Source: CAVRQM01 sp963822705 (GTDB taxonomy: Bacteria; Pseudomonadota; Alphaproteobacteria; Acetobacterales; Acetobacteraceae). From it: a stretch of DNA of 64,000 bases. Position 1 is the first letter of the stretch, and every line of letters begins with the position of its first letter. The notes beneath the pieces are model-generated. The model did no database searches. It was given only the letters and a program-made list of their open reading frames with translations, and was not told the DNA's origin. Shown here piece by piece: positions 26,803 through 35,868 of the stretch. The stretch is taken from positions 1 through 64,000 of the forward strand of contig CAWGIX010000013.1 of NCBI GenBank assembly GCA_963822705.1, in the 5' to 3' direction. The position numbers were made by a program, and so were the translations under genes.

Positions 26803-27576
26803 TTAATCCGCCGCCATCCGCCCCGCCGGATGGGCATACGCCTTCACCGCCACGCCGAACGCCTCAAAAATCCGGCGCGACACCGCGTCGGCTTCAAAAT
26901 CGTATTCGGGATGCCATTGCACGCCGACCGCAAATCCCGGTGCGGCGGCGACGCGGATCGCCTCCATCACCCCGTCCGGCGCCTCGCCCTCCACCACCAA
27001 CCCGGCCCCCAGCCGGTCGATCCCCTGGTTATGCAGCGAGTTGACCGGGATCTCGCGGGCCTGGGCGATGCGGTGCAGCCAGCCACCCGCCACCACCCGC
27101 ACCGTATGCGCCTTGCCGATCCGCACCCCGGCATTGGCCTGCATCGGCGTGGAATGGTCGAGTCGGCCCGGCAGGTCCTGCAACCGCTGATGCAGGGTGC
27201 CGCCGAACGCCACGTTCATCTCCTGCAACCCGCGGCAGATCGCCAGCACCGGCACGCCGCGGGCCACAGCCGCGCGCAGCAGCGGCAGGGTGGCGGCATC
27301 CCGCGCGGGGTCTTCCGGCGTCCCCTCACAGTGCGCCGGACCCCCATACAGGCAGGGCTGCACGTTGGAGCGGCTGCCGGTAAAGATCACCCCGTCCAGC
27401 CGCGGCAGCAGCACGTCCGGGTCGCAGGCGGAGCCGCTGGCCGGCAACAGCACCGGAGCGGCGCCTACCACCCGGTCCACAGCTTGCACATAAGTGTCCG
27501 CGGCCGCGTGGTTCGGCGTGGCAAACGCGCCGAAGGGCTTTGAGCAGCACGAAATCCCTATCAGGGGCTTGAGCAT
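26803..27576 (-). CDS. Class I glutamine amidotransferase-like hydrolase (peptidase C26, PuuD-like)
   Basis: A 257-residue hydrolase of the gamma-glutamyl-gamma-aminobutyrate hydrolase group. The catalytic Cys is in VLAICRGLQEMNVAFGGTL and the His-Glu pair in GVQWHPEYDFEAD. The start MLKPLIGISCCSK at 27576 begins the family homology, and VQAVDRVVGAAPVLLP and GVIFTGSRSNVQP follow as expected. PuuD removes glutamate from gamma-Glu-GABA in putrescine breakdown; without other puu genes nearby the substrate stays open. It is a single gene, separated by 70 bp from lolA on the same strand. Confidence 0.9.
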   Translation of the reverse strand: MLKPLIGISCCSKPFGAFATPNHAAADTYVQAVDRVVGAAPVLLPASGSACDPDVLLPRLDGVIFTGSRSNVQPCLYGGPAHCEGTPEDPARDAATLPLLRAAVARGVPVLAICRGLQEMNVAFGGTLHQRLQDLPGRLDHSTPMQANAGVRIGKAHTVRVVAGGWLHRIAQAREIPVNSLHNQGIDRLGAGLVVEGEAPDGVMEAIRVAAAPGFAVGVQWHPEYDFEADAVSRRIFEAFGVAVKAYAHPAGRMAAD

Positions 27577-27645
27577 GGCGCTTGCATAATGCCGCATCAT
27601 GGCAGAACGATGAAAGGATTTTCTGCTGCATTGCAGCGAAAATCC

Positions 27646-28278
27646 CTACTGATACATTTTGTTGCCGTTGGGCAGGAATTTCGGGTCGATGAAGGTGAAC
27701 ATGTCCTGATCGAACGTGCCGCCCAGTTGCACGTCGAACAGGGTGACCCGCGTCTCCTGCCGCTGCGCGTCCACCACCACCCATTGTCGCAACGCCAGCG
27801 GCGGGTCGGAGAAGATCAACGTGAGCGTGCCGTCCCCCGGTGAGGCGGTCCGCAACAAGGTCACCTGGATCTGCCCCGGCTGGCGCTGCATGCCCACCAC
27901 GCGCACGTCGCCGCTCAGGGTGAAATTGTCGCGTAGCAGGATGCCGAGCGGGGTCGAGCCGAGCGGGATGTTGGTCGTCTGCTTCAGTTGGCGGTCATAG
28001 AACACGACCAGGCCGTGCCCCGCCACCAGCAGCACCGGCGAAGGCGGCTCGTATTGAAACCGCATGCGCCCAGGCCGCTCCAACCAGGCCGTGCCCGACG
28101 AGGTGCTGCCGTCCGGGGCCACTTGCAAGAACCGCGCTTTCAAGGTGCGCAAGCTGTTGAGATAGGCCTCTATGCGCGCGAGGTCGGCTTGATCCTGGCG
28201 GGTTGGGGTGAATGGCTGGGCCAGAGAGGTCGCGGGAACGGCGAGCAGCCAGGCGAGGACAAAAGTGCGGCGTTTCAT
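27646..28278 (-). CDS. lolA: Outer-membrane lipoprotein carrier protein LolA
   Basis: A 210-residue periplasmic chaperone that ferries lipoproteins from LolCDE to the outer membrane. The signal peptide (MKRRTFVLAWLLAVPATSLAQ) is followed by DLARIEAYLNSLRTLKARFLQ, GTAWLERPGRMRFQYEPPSP and LLVAGHGLVVFYDRQLKQT, all typical of alphaproteobacterial LolA. The final FTFIDPKFLPNG is a family ending. Start ATG 28278 fits the signal peptide. Its order with the methyltransferase upstream (49-bp gap) suggests co-transcription. Confidence 0.93.
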   Translation of the reverse strand: MKRRTFVLAWLLAVPATSLAQPFTPTRQDQADLARIEAYLNSLRTLKARFLQVAPDGSTSSGTAWLERPGRMRFQYEPPSPVLLVAGHGLVVFYDRQLKQTTNIPLGSTPLGILLRDNFTLSGDVRVVGMQRQPGQIQVTLLRTASPGDGTLTLIFSDPPLALRQWVVVDAQRQETRVTLFDVQLGGTFDQDMFTFIDPKFLPNGNKMYQ

Positions 28279-28327
28279 GCGCCGGATGTGGACAGGTTGG
28301 AGGCAAAAATCCAGGGCGGCGCGCTCT

Positions 28328-29066
28328 TCAGCGCCTCGCCCAAAACATTCCGAGGTCTGTCCCCGAAAAAATCTCCTCGATCGTGAAGCCCAGGCCCTGG
28401 AGCCGCTGTTCGCACCAGTCTTTGTCGTCAATCTCGCGGCCACGTGAATGCCATTCCATCACGATCGCACCGACGTCCAGCGTCGGAAATCGTTCGTCGG
28501 CAAGTATCTGGTACTCGCCTCCCTCCATGTCCATCTTCAGCAGATCGATGCGCTTGCCATGAAGGATTGGAAATACGTCAACTACCTCCACGGGCAGCGT
28601 GTCTGTGGCAATCCGGTCAGTAAGGGACGACCCTGACTTGGCATCCGTAAGTCTCATCAGGCGCCCCGTTGCTCCTGCTCCTTTCACGTAAACCTCTACC
28701 CGCTCACGGCTTCCATCGAGAGCAAGGTTGCGTATGAGTTGGGCGGCGTGCGCCGGATGGGGTTCAAACGCGATGACCCGGCATGACGGGTACTGATGAA
28801 TGAAGCGGAGAACCGAAAACCCAACATTCGCGCCCAGATCGGCAACGAGCCTCACGTCGCTCGGTTTCAGCTGTCCCCGGTCAGTTGTAAAAATCGTGGA
28901 CAAAAACTTCCCAGGCGACGCCGTAATCATTGTTTTTTTCCTCGCGGAGTTCAAACCTCGGCCCCGTCTTCAATTTGAGCACGACTGGACGTTTGCGACC
29001 GGTCGTGCGCCATGCGACATAGCTGACCGCGCTGCCGTAGGTTAGCCGGCTGGTGAAATCAAGCAT
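28328..29066 (-). CDS. FkbM family methyltransferase, one frameshift
   Basis: A SAM-dependent methyltransferase of about 246 residues. The N-terminal part (LDFTSRLTYGSAVSYVAWRTT, LRE-NDYGVAWEVFVHDFY) is in one frame. The catalytic part begins LKPSDVRLVADLGANVGFSV in the next, with VIAFEPHPAHAAQLIRNLAL, DLLKMDMEGGEYQIL and WHSRG. The change lies near 28885, where the frame would otherwise stop at TGA. FkbM enzymes O-methylate sugars or secondary metabolites, often on surface polysaccharides; the target here is unknown. Start ATG 29066 is the best of several. Confidence 0.8.
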
Positions 29067-29308
29067 CAGCGGTTCTCCGCAACTTGGCAGCGCTCCATCC
29101 CGAGGCGAGTTTCGATTCTCAGGCGAGCCCTGTGACCCATACCACATCACCAGCTAGCTGTGCCGTACCGCAGTGGTTCTGGGCCACGACGAACGGAGAC
29201 GATGGAAGCTCCGCTACACAAACAGGGACCAAATCGCTAAATATTTCCCAATTTCTCTGCGGGCCCGCCAGCCCGTGCGACGCCTCGGGATCGAACGGGG
29301 GTGAGGGA

Positions 29309-30328
29309 CTAAGGCAGCGCAGGAACCCCCTTGGTCGTGGAGTATTCGAAATGCAGGGCCGTATCCGGTCGTGCGATCGGAAAGATGGCATGGGCCGCCA
29401 TCGCGGCTTCGGAAAATCCTTGTAGAATCAATTTGAGCTTTCCTGGATAAATCGCCACGTCGCCGATGGCAAAAATGCCGGGAACGCTGGTTTCGCACGT
29501 CGCCGGCGCGACGCGCACATGCTGGCGTTCCAGGTCCAAACCCCAGCCGGCGATCGGCCCCAAATCCATGGACAGCCCGAAGAACGCCAGCACTACGTCC
29601 GCCGGCAGTCGCCGCGTGACGCCGTCCAGGTCCGCCACCGTCACCGCCTCCAGCCGCCCGGCGTCGCCGTGCAGCTCGGCCAGTTGGCACGGGATGACCA
29701 TTTCTATTTCGCCCGCCGCCGCCGCGGCCTCCAGTTGCGCGGCGGCCCCGGGGGCGGCGCGGAATTTCGCCCGGCGGTGCACGACGAAGATGCGGGCCGC
29801 CACGCCGCGCAGGGCCAGCGCCCAGTCCACGGCAGAATCGCCGCCGCCGGCGATCACCACCCGCTTGCCGTGCAGCAAGTCGCGGCGGCGCACGAAATAC
29901 TGCACGCATCCGGTCGCCTCGTAGGCCGCCAGCCCCTCCAGCGGCGGCCGGTTCGGGCCAAAAGCGCCGGACCCGGCGGCGATCACCACCGTGCGGGCGC
30001 GCACCACGTCGCCCTGGTCGGTGCGCACGGCGAACGCGCCGGCTGCACCCTGCAGCGCATCCACCCGGCGGCCCAGCAGGCGCAGCGGCGAGAACGGCGC
30101 GATTTGCCGTTCCAGCTGCGCCACCAAGTCGCCTGCCTCGATCGTCGGGTGGGCCGGGATGTCATAGATCGGTTTTTCAGGGTACAGCGCGGTGCATTGG
30201 CCGCCCACTTCACCCAGCGCGTCGATCAGCACGCTGGAGAGTTTCAACATCCCGCACTCGAACGCGGCGAACAGGCCCACGGGGCCGGCGCCGACGATGG
30301 CCACGTCGGTGTCGATCGTTTGCGTCAT
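29309..30328 (-). CDS. Ferredoxin/flavodoxin-NADP+ reductase, thioredoxin-reductase-like type
   Basis: A 339-residue FAD- and NAD(P)-binding oxidoreductase. FAD binding is in DVAIVGAGPVGLFAAFECGM; LIDALGEVGGQCTALYPEKP and IYDIPAHPTIEAGDLVAQL define the FNR-2 group. The NADPH site is VVIAGGGDSAVDWALAL. It lacks the redox CxxC of true thioredoxin reductases, and ends in GIFAIGDVAIYPGKLKLI and STTKGVPALP, typical of ferredoxin-NADP reductases of this kind. It transfers electrons between NADPH and ferredoxin. The 242 bp downstream (29067-29308) holds nothing I recognise. Confidence 0.92.
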   Translation of the reverse strand: MTQTIDTDVAIVGAGPVGLFAAFECGMLKLSSVLIDALGEVGGQCTALYPEKPIYDIPAHPTIEAGDLVAQLERQIAPFSPLRLLGRRVDALQGAAGAFAVRTDQGDVVRARTVVIAAGSGAFGPNRPPLEGLAAYEATGCVQYFVRRRDLLHGKRVVIAGGGDSAVDWALALRGVAARIFVVHRRAKFRAAPGAAAQLEAAAAAGEIEMVIPCQLAELHGDAGRLEAVTVADLDGVTRRLPADVVLAFFGLSMDLGPIAGWGLDLERQHVRVAPATCETSVPGIFAIGDVAIYPGKLKLILQGFSEAAMAAHAIFPIARPDTALHFEYSTTKGVPALP

Positions 30329-30376
30329 GCCGGCACGCTACAAGCGGCCGCCGCCGCCCGCCACCGCGGGCCTCTT

Positions 30377-31332
30377 CTACGGATCGAACCGAACGGCGGC
30401 GGTGTTGGCGCCGCACACCAGCACGGCAACGCGCTCGCTCGCGTCCGGCCGATAGCGGCCCGAGAGCAGTGCCGCGAACGCCGCCGCCCCGCCGGGTTCA
30501 GCCACGACGCGCAGCCCCGACCACAACGCCTCCTGTGCCCGCAGAATGTCGGCGTCCGACACCAGCACGACGTCGGAGGCATAATCGCGGGCGATCGGGA
30601 ACATCAGCCCGCCGACGCGCCGGGGCGCGAGGCTGTCCGCGGCGATGCCGCCCGCCGGGGCATCCACTGGCCGGCCCGCCGCGAGCGCCGCGTGCAGCGT
30701 CGGGGCCCCCTCGGGCTCCACCGGCACGACCTTGATTCTGCCCGCATACCAGCCCGCGATGCCGCCGATCAGCCCTCCGCCGCCGACCGCGACCAGCAGC
30801 GTGTCGATCTTGTCCGGTGCGTCCGCCTCGAGCTCCAGGCCGATGGTGCCCTGGCCGAGCAGCGTCTCCTCCTGGTCATAGGCGTGGATCGCCAGCGCGC
30901 CGGTCCGTGCCACCTGCATCTCGCTCGCGGCGAGCGCGTCGGCATAGTGCTTGCCAGCGACCACAAGCGCCGCGCCATAGGCCCGGATGCGATCCGCTTT
31001 CGCCGACGGGGTGATTTCGGGGACGAAAATGGCAGCGGGAACGCCCAACCGCTGTGCGGCGTAGGCGACGGCCGCCCCGTGATTGCCCCCGGAGCCGCGA
31101 CCACGCCCGCCGCCGGCAGGTCGCGCAACAAGAGGTTGGCGAAGGCGCCGCGTGCCTTGAACGAGCCGGAATGCTGCAGCTGTTCAAGCTTGAACAGCAG
31201 CCGAGCCCCGGAAAGCCCAAACTCCGCAGCCTCCGCGGCAACCAAGGGCGTGCGCCGGATATAGCCACGGATCACGCGATCCGTCGCGGCGATGCGCTCG
31301 CGGGTGATCCTGGGCACATCGTCCGACGCCAT
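30377..31332 (-). CDS. Threonine/serine dehydratase, PLP-dependent, one frameshift
   Basis: A PLP enzyme of about 318 residues that deaminates threonine or serine to the 2-oxo acid. The Schiff-base lysine is in SGSFKARGAFANLL, the phosphate-binding loop is SGGNHGAAVAYAAQRLG and the cofactor-loop glycines are in VAVGGGGLIGGIA; the closing VVAEPGGAAAFAALL is a hallmark of the catabolic serine/threonine dehydratase group. A frame change near 31088 splits it before the SGGNHG motif. There is no C-terminal regulatory ACT domain, so it resembles short catabolic forms rather than the biosynthetic IlvA. Racemase activity is also found in this group. Confidence 0.9.
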
Positions 31333-31373
31333 CGCCGTCATTCCTTTCCACGATCCCGGCAGACCGGGATAAT

Positions 31374-31997
31374 TCAGTGACCTCGCGGCACCGCATATTC
31401 CGCCGGATATGTTGCCTCGAATTCCGGCAGCACCTCGCAGCCATGGGAGAGCGCCTCGAGCTGGAGGTAGCTACCAGCCGGAATGAGATCGGGATCGACC
31501 ATGCGCACGTAGCGAACCATGCAGGCGGTCGTGATTCGTGCCTGGTCCAGCGGAGCGGCCAACTGCCAGGACTCGGCGGCGAGGGCTTCGATGGCACCTC
31601 TGGCCTGGGTGCGGCAGCGCTCGATCCAGTCCGGCCAGCGCAAAGCCGAAGGCCGGATGAGGCGTTCGTAAGTGGCCGCGCCGGCTTTGTCGATCGCCCC
31701 CGTGGCCAGGGCGATGCGGCGCAGAGCGCGCCAACGCTCCGGTCCAGCCACCGGAACGAGAGCTCGATCGGGGCCAACAAATTGGTCGAGCCAGTCCAGG
31801 ATGGCAGCGGAATCGATCAGGGTCTCACCGCTGTCGAGCACGAGCGAGGGGATGCGGCCTAGCGGGTTGACCCGGCGCATCGCATCAAAGTCCCCGAACA
31901 CCGACCGCGTGTCGTGTTCGTACGCAAAGCCCAAAACCCGCAGCGACACCGCCACCCGGCGGACGTAGGGCGAATCGTATTGCCCGACTAGGATCAT
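31374..31997 (-). CDS. Glutathione S-transferase family protein
   Basis: A 207-residue GST. The thioredoxin-like N-terminal domain has VGQYDSPYVRRVAVSLRVLG, NPLGRIPSLVLDSGETLIDS and AILDWLDQFVG, with the cis-proline in IPSL and the glutathione gamma-Glu contact in ETLIDS. The all-helical C-terminal domain follows. SPYVRRV is typical of bacterial YfcF/beta-like GSTs that use Ser or Cys. Its substrate is unknown. It lies 41 bp upstream of the dehydratase gene on the same strand, and divergent from eutB. Confidence 0.92.
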   Translation of the reverse strand: MILVGQYDSPYVRRVAVSLRVLGFAYEHDTRSVFGDFDAMRRVNPLGRIPSLVLDSGETLIDSAAILDWLDQFVGPDRALVPVAGPERWRALRRIALATGAIDKAGAATYERLIRPSALRWPDWIERCRTQARGAIEALAAESWQLAAPLDQARITTACMVRYVRMVDPDLIPAGSYLQLEALSHGCEVLPEFEATYPAEYAVPRGH

Positions 31998-32267
31998 GGG
32001 GTCAGATATACGGCTTTCCGCACTTGTTGGGAGTCTACGGGACCCATTACGCTGCCGATCATCCGCCCTGACTGCTCGCTGGCGCCCTGTTCGCCTTCAT
32101 GGCATCATCGGGAAGGTATCGTCGCGCTGTTCATGATTGGTCCCGGCGCTACCACGATGCCGGTGAAAATGTGGCTCAGCATATGGCTCTCCATCAATCC
32201 GGCGATCGCTGCCGCCTCGACCATGGCGGCGGGGCTCAGCCCGGCTAGCGGATGAAGTAGACCGCGG

Positions 32268-33648
32268 ATGTATGCCGCCACGGTTGGAGGCAAGCGTTAC
32301 CGCTTTGCCGACCTCGCGACACTCATGGCGCAGGCGTCGCCACCACGCAGCGGCGACCTGCTGGCGGGCATTGCCGCAGAGTCGGAAGAGGCGCGGGTCG
32401 CAGCACAGTTCGCGCTTGCAGATCTGCCTCTCCGCAGCTTTCTCGACGAGCAGGTCGTGCCGTATGAGGCCGACGAAGTAACCCGGCTGATCGTCGACAC
32501 CCACGACCGGGCTGCGTTTGCAACAGTTTCCCATCTGACGGTTGGGGGCCTGCGCGACTGGCTGCTGTCCGACGCGGCTACCGCCGCGGTTTTGGCCGCC
32601 GTCGCGCCCGGCATAACCCCGGAAATGGCGGCGGCGGTTAGCAAGATCAGCCGCCTTCAGGATCTGATGGTGATGGCGGCGAAATGCCATGTCATCACCG
32701 GGTTTCGAACCACGGTCGGGCTGCCGGGCCGTCTGTCCACACGCCTGCAACCCAACCACCCTACGGACGACCCTCGGGGCATTGCCGCGAGCATCCTGGA
32801 CGGCCTGCTCCTGGGCTCCGGCGACGCGACTATCGGCATCAATCCGGCAACCGACAGTCCCGGGCGCAGCCACGCCTTGCTGTGCCTGCTGGACGAAGTG
32901 CGGCAGGAACTGGAAATCCCAACTCAAAGCTGTGTGCTCACCCATGTCAGCACCACGCTCGATCTGATCCGCAACGGCTCGCCCGTGGATTTGGTGTTTC
33001 AATCGATCGGCGGGACGGAGGCGACCAACCGCAGTTTCGGCTTCGATCTTTCGCTGCTGGCCGAAGCCGAAGCGGCGGCCCTTTCATTGAGGCGCGGCAC
33101 CGTCGGCAGCAACGTGATGTATTTCGAGACCGGGCAGGGTAGCTCGCTCTCCGCCAATGCCCACCACGGAGTGGACCAGCAGACGCTGGAGGCGCGGGCC
33201 TACGCCGTGGCGCGACGGTTCCGGCCGTTTCTGGTGAACACGGTCGTGGGCTTCATCGGGCCCGAATATCTGTTCAATGGCAAGCAGATCATCCGCGCCG
33301 GGCCTGGAAGACCATTTCTGCGGCAAGCTTCTCGGCGTGCCGATGGGTTGCGACGTCTGCTACACCAACCATGCTGAAGCGGATCAGGACGATATGGACG
33401 CGCTGCTGGCGCTGCTGGTGGCTGCCGGTGTCAATTTCATCATGGGGGTTCCGGGCGCCGACGACATCATGCTCGGCTACCAGAGCACGTCGTTTCATGA
33501 TGCGCTGGCCATGCGGGACCTGTTCGGGCGACGGCCGGCGCCGGAGTTTGAGCTTTGGCTGCAACAGCAGGGCCTGATGGATCGGGTTGGCCGGATCCGC
33601 CCTCGCGAGTTGCCGAGCCAATTCCGGTACTTGCTGCCTGCGGCCTGA
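32268..33648 (+). CDS. eutB: Ethanolamine ammonia-lyase large subunit (EutB), one frameshift
   Basis: Adenosylcobalamin-dependent lyase subunit that converts ethanolamine to acetaldehyde and ammonia. Signatures are TVGGKRYRFADLATLMAQAS, LQDLMVMAAKCHVITGFRTT, LLGSGDATIGINPATDS and SIGGTEATNRSFGFDL. The C-terminal part has DHFCGKLLGVPMGCDVCYTN and GVPGADDIMLGYQSTSFHDA. The frame changes near 33297. Corrected length ~460 residues equals EutB. Start ATG 32268. The 270 bp upstream shows no recognisable element. It is followed by eutC after 12 bp. Confidence 0.95.
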
Positions 33649-33660
33649 GGTGCGCAGGCA

Positions 33661-34494
33661 GTGACCTGTCCGGACCAGACGGACCAGACGGACCAGGCGC
33701 CGCCCGGCACGGCTGCATTCTCCGCGCCTGCGGCGGTTCCGAGCCCATGGGGCCGTTTGCGCACGCTGACGGCCGCGCGGATCGGGCTGGAACGGAGCGG
33801 CGCCTCGATAGCCACCGGGCCGTCGCTGGACTTTCGTCTGGCACACGCTCGGGCTCGCGATGCGGTCCATGACACTCTGGACGACGTGCGCCTATCTCAC
33901 GGTGCTCGAGCGCACATTCAGCAAGTGCTGGTGGTACATAGCGCAGCCCAGGACCGGAAAATCTTTCTGCTGCGTCCCGATCTCGGCCGCTGCCTCGGTC
34001 CCGAAGCGCGTGCGGTGCTGGCCCCGCACGCGGGCGAATACGATCTGGCAGTGGTCGTGGCGGACGGATTGTCGGCCCGCGCCGTGCAGACCCATGCCGT
34101 ACCGACCCTGGCGGCAACGCTGCCGGCATTACGGGCCGAGGACTGGCGGATCGCGCCGTTGGTGCTGGTCCATCAGGGGCGGGTGGCGGTCGGCGACGCT
34201 GTTGCCGCGCAACTGGGGGCAAGTGCCGTTATGATGCTGATCGGTGAGCGTCCCGGCCTGTCGTCAGCCGACAGCATGGGCGCGTACCTTACGTGGCAAC
34301 CCGATCGGCCGATTACGGATGCGGAGCGTAACTGCGTTTCGAACATCCGCCCGGAGGGCGTGGGCTATGTCGACGCGGCGTTCAAGCTGGTCTTCCTGCT
34401 GCGTCAGATGCGTTCTCGTCGCATCTCGGGAGTCCACTTGAAGGACGAGTCCGAAGAGCGGATGTTGACCACGCTGCGGGTCCGGCAACTGTAG
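33661..34494 (+). CDS. eutC: Ethanolamine ammonia-lyase small subunit (EutC)
   Basis: A 277-residue subunit that with EutB forms the cobalamin-binding lyase. Core signatures are TAARIGLERSGASIATGPSL, DFRLAHARARDAVHD, VVADGLSARAVQTHA, MMLIGERPGLSSADSMGAYL and NCVSNIRPEGVGY. It begins at GTG 33661. The first codons contain a short tandem repeat (about three copies of GGACCAGAC around 33672-33697) encoding TDQTDQ, an unconserved extension. No other eut genes (transporter, reactivase EutA, microcompartment shells) are nearby, so this is the short form used for nitrogen supply. Confidence 0.95.
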   Translation: MTCPDQTDQTDQAPPGTAAFSAPAAVPSPWGRLRTLTAARIGLERSGASIATGPSLDFRLAHARARDAVHDTLDDVRLSHGARAHIQQVLVVHSAAQDRKIFLLRPDLGRCLGPEARAVLAPHAGEYDLAVVVADGLSARAVQTHAVPTLAATLPALRAEDWRIAPLVLVHQGRVAVGDAVAAQLGASAVMMLIGERPGLSSADSMGAYLTWQPDRPITDAERNCVSNIRPEGVGYVDAAFKLVFLLRQMRSRRISGVHLKDESEERMLTTLRVRQL

Positions 34495-34509
34495 GCCTCC
34501 CCGACTGGC

Positions 34510-35868
34510 TTAGCGACCCGCCCTTGCCGGCACTCCGGCCTTGGCCAGTGCCGCGGCCTGTCTGGCCAGCAACGCACCCGCATCGAAATCTGCGATCAGC
34601 TCGTGGAACATGCGCGACCAGTTCAGCTCCGCCCCCAGTCGCAGGAACACGCTGCCCAACCCGATGGCGCTCCGGTCCATCAATACGAATTCGCGCGGCG
34701 GGCGCACGCCGCCTACGCGCTGCAGTCCGGCATGCACCCGCTCGGCCACCGCACGGCCGTATTGCGGATCATTGGTCTCCTGGATCCGGCGCACCCGGTC
34801 TTGCAGCAGCGGCTCGTACAGGAACCGCGCCCACTCGTTCAGCACGTCCATTTTTTCGGGCGTGATGTCGGCAAATCCCCAGCTCTCATAGGCGTGGAGA
34901 GCCTGCGCGTCGTTGTTGTCGCGCACTGCATGGAAAAGGTCGATCACGCCCTGGATGAATTTCGGCTGAAACACGCGAACCACGCCGAAATCGAACAGGT
35001 TCACGCTGCCGTCCTGGCGCACCTGGTAGTTGCCCAGATGCGGGTCGCCGTGGATTACGCCATAGCGATATAGCGGCACATACCACGCCCGAAATAGCGC
35101 CTCGGCGATGCGGTTGCGCTCCTCCAGCGGCGGACTCTCGGCCAACCGCGCCATCACCGCGCGCCCGTCCAGCCAGCCCATCGTCAGCAGCCTGCGGGTG
35201 GAAAAACCCTCTATGGGTATGGGAACATGCACGCTGGGCTCGCCGCCCAGCATCAGCCCGTAAAGGCGCATGTGCGAGGCCTCGCGCAGGTAGTCGAGTT
35301 CTTCTCGCAGCCGCTCGGCCAGTTCCTCGTAGATGTCTTCCTGCTGGATGGTGTTGTCCATCCGCCGGTAGACTGCCAACGCCATCCGTAACTGGCGCAG
35401 ATCGGCGTCGACCGTGCTCGCCATGTCGGGATACTGCAGCTTGCACGCGACCTCCGTGCCGTCCGGCAAGCGAGCGCGATGCACCTGGCCCAAGCTCGCC
35501 GCGGCCGCCGCCTCGCGCCCGAAATGAGCGAACCGTCTCTCCCAGTCCGGGCCGAGTTCGCTGGTCATTCGCCGGCGCACGAAAGCCCAGCCCATGGCGG
35601 GCGCATTGGCCTGCAGCTGCGATAGTTCCTCGGCGTATTCCGCCGGCAGCGCGTCCGGCACCGTGGACAGGAATTGCGCCACCTTCATCAGCGGGCCTTT
35701 CAGGCCGCCCAGAATGGCCCGCAGGTCTTCTGCATGGGCCGCGCGGTCGCCGCGGATGCCGAACGCGCGGCTGCCGACCACGCGCGCCCCGATGCCCGCC
35801 ACCGCCCCCGAGGTGCGGGCGAAGCGGCGCAGTTCGCCCAAAATGGTCGCCTGGTCTTCGCGCGCCAT
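34510..35868 (-). CDS. ABC1/AarF (UbiB-like) atypical kinase family protein
   Basis: A 452-residue protein of the ABC1/ADCK/UbiB family. The N-terminal motif KGPLMKVAQFLSTVPDALP corresponds to the KxGQ region, with Ala in place of the Gly. Then come AAAASLGQVHRARLPDGTEVA, VACKLQYPDM with the ATP lysine, the catalytic loop IHGDPHLGNYQV and NLFDFGVVR. No C-terminal transmembrane helices are seen, unlike classic UbiB. Family members support ubiquinone or lipid metabolism; the exact role is open. It overlaps pepF by one base (TGATG), so the two are co-translated. Confidence 0.88.
   Translation of the reverse strand: MAREDQATILGELRRFARTSGAVAGIGARVVGSRAFGIRGDRAAHAEDLRAILGGLKGPLMKVAQFLSTVPDALPAEYAEELSQLQANAPAMGWAFVRRRMTSELGPDWERRFAHFGREAAAAASLGQVHRARLPDGTEVACKLQYPDMASTVDADLRQLRMALAVYRRMDNTIQQEDIYEELAERLREELDYLREASHMRLYGLMLGGEPSVHVPIPIEGFSTRRLLTMGWLDGRAVMARLAESPPLEERNRIAEALFRAWYVPLYRYGVIHGDPHLGNYQVRQDGSVNLFDFGVVRVFQPKFIQGVIDLFHAVRDNNDAQALHAYESWGFADITPEKMDVLNEWARFLYEPLLQDRVRRIQETNDPQYGRAVAERVHAGLQRVGGVRPPREFVLMDRSAIGLGSVFLRLGAELNWSRMFHELIADFDAGALLARQAAALAKAGVPARAGR

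Noticed and set aside
34510..35868. ABC1 gene considered as the displaced ubiB
   Set aside because: It lacks the C-terminal membrane helices and has a KVAQ instead of KxGQ motif typical of another subgroup; I leave the name blank.
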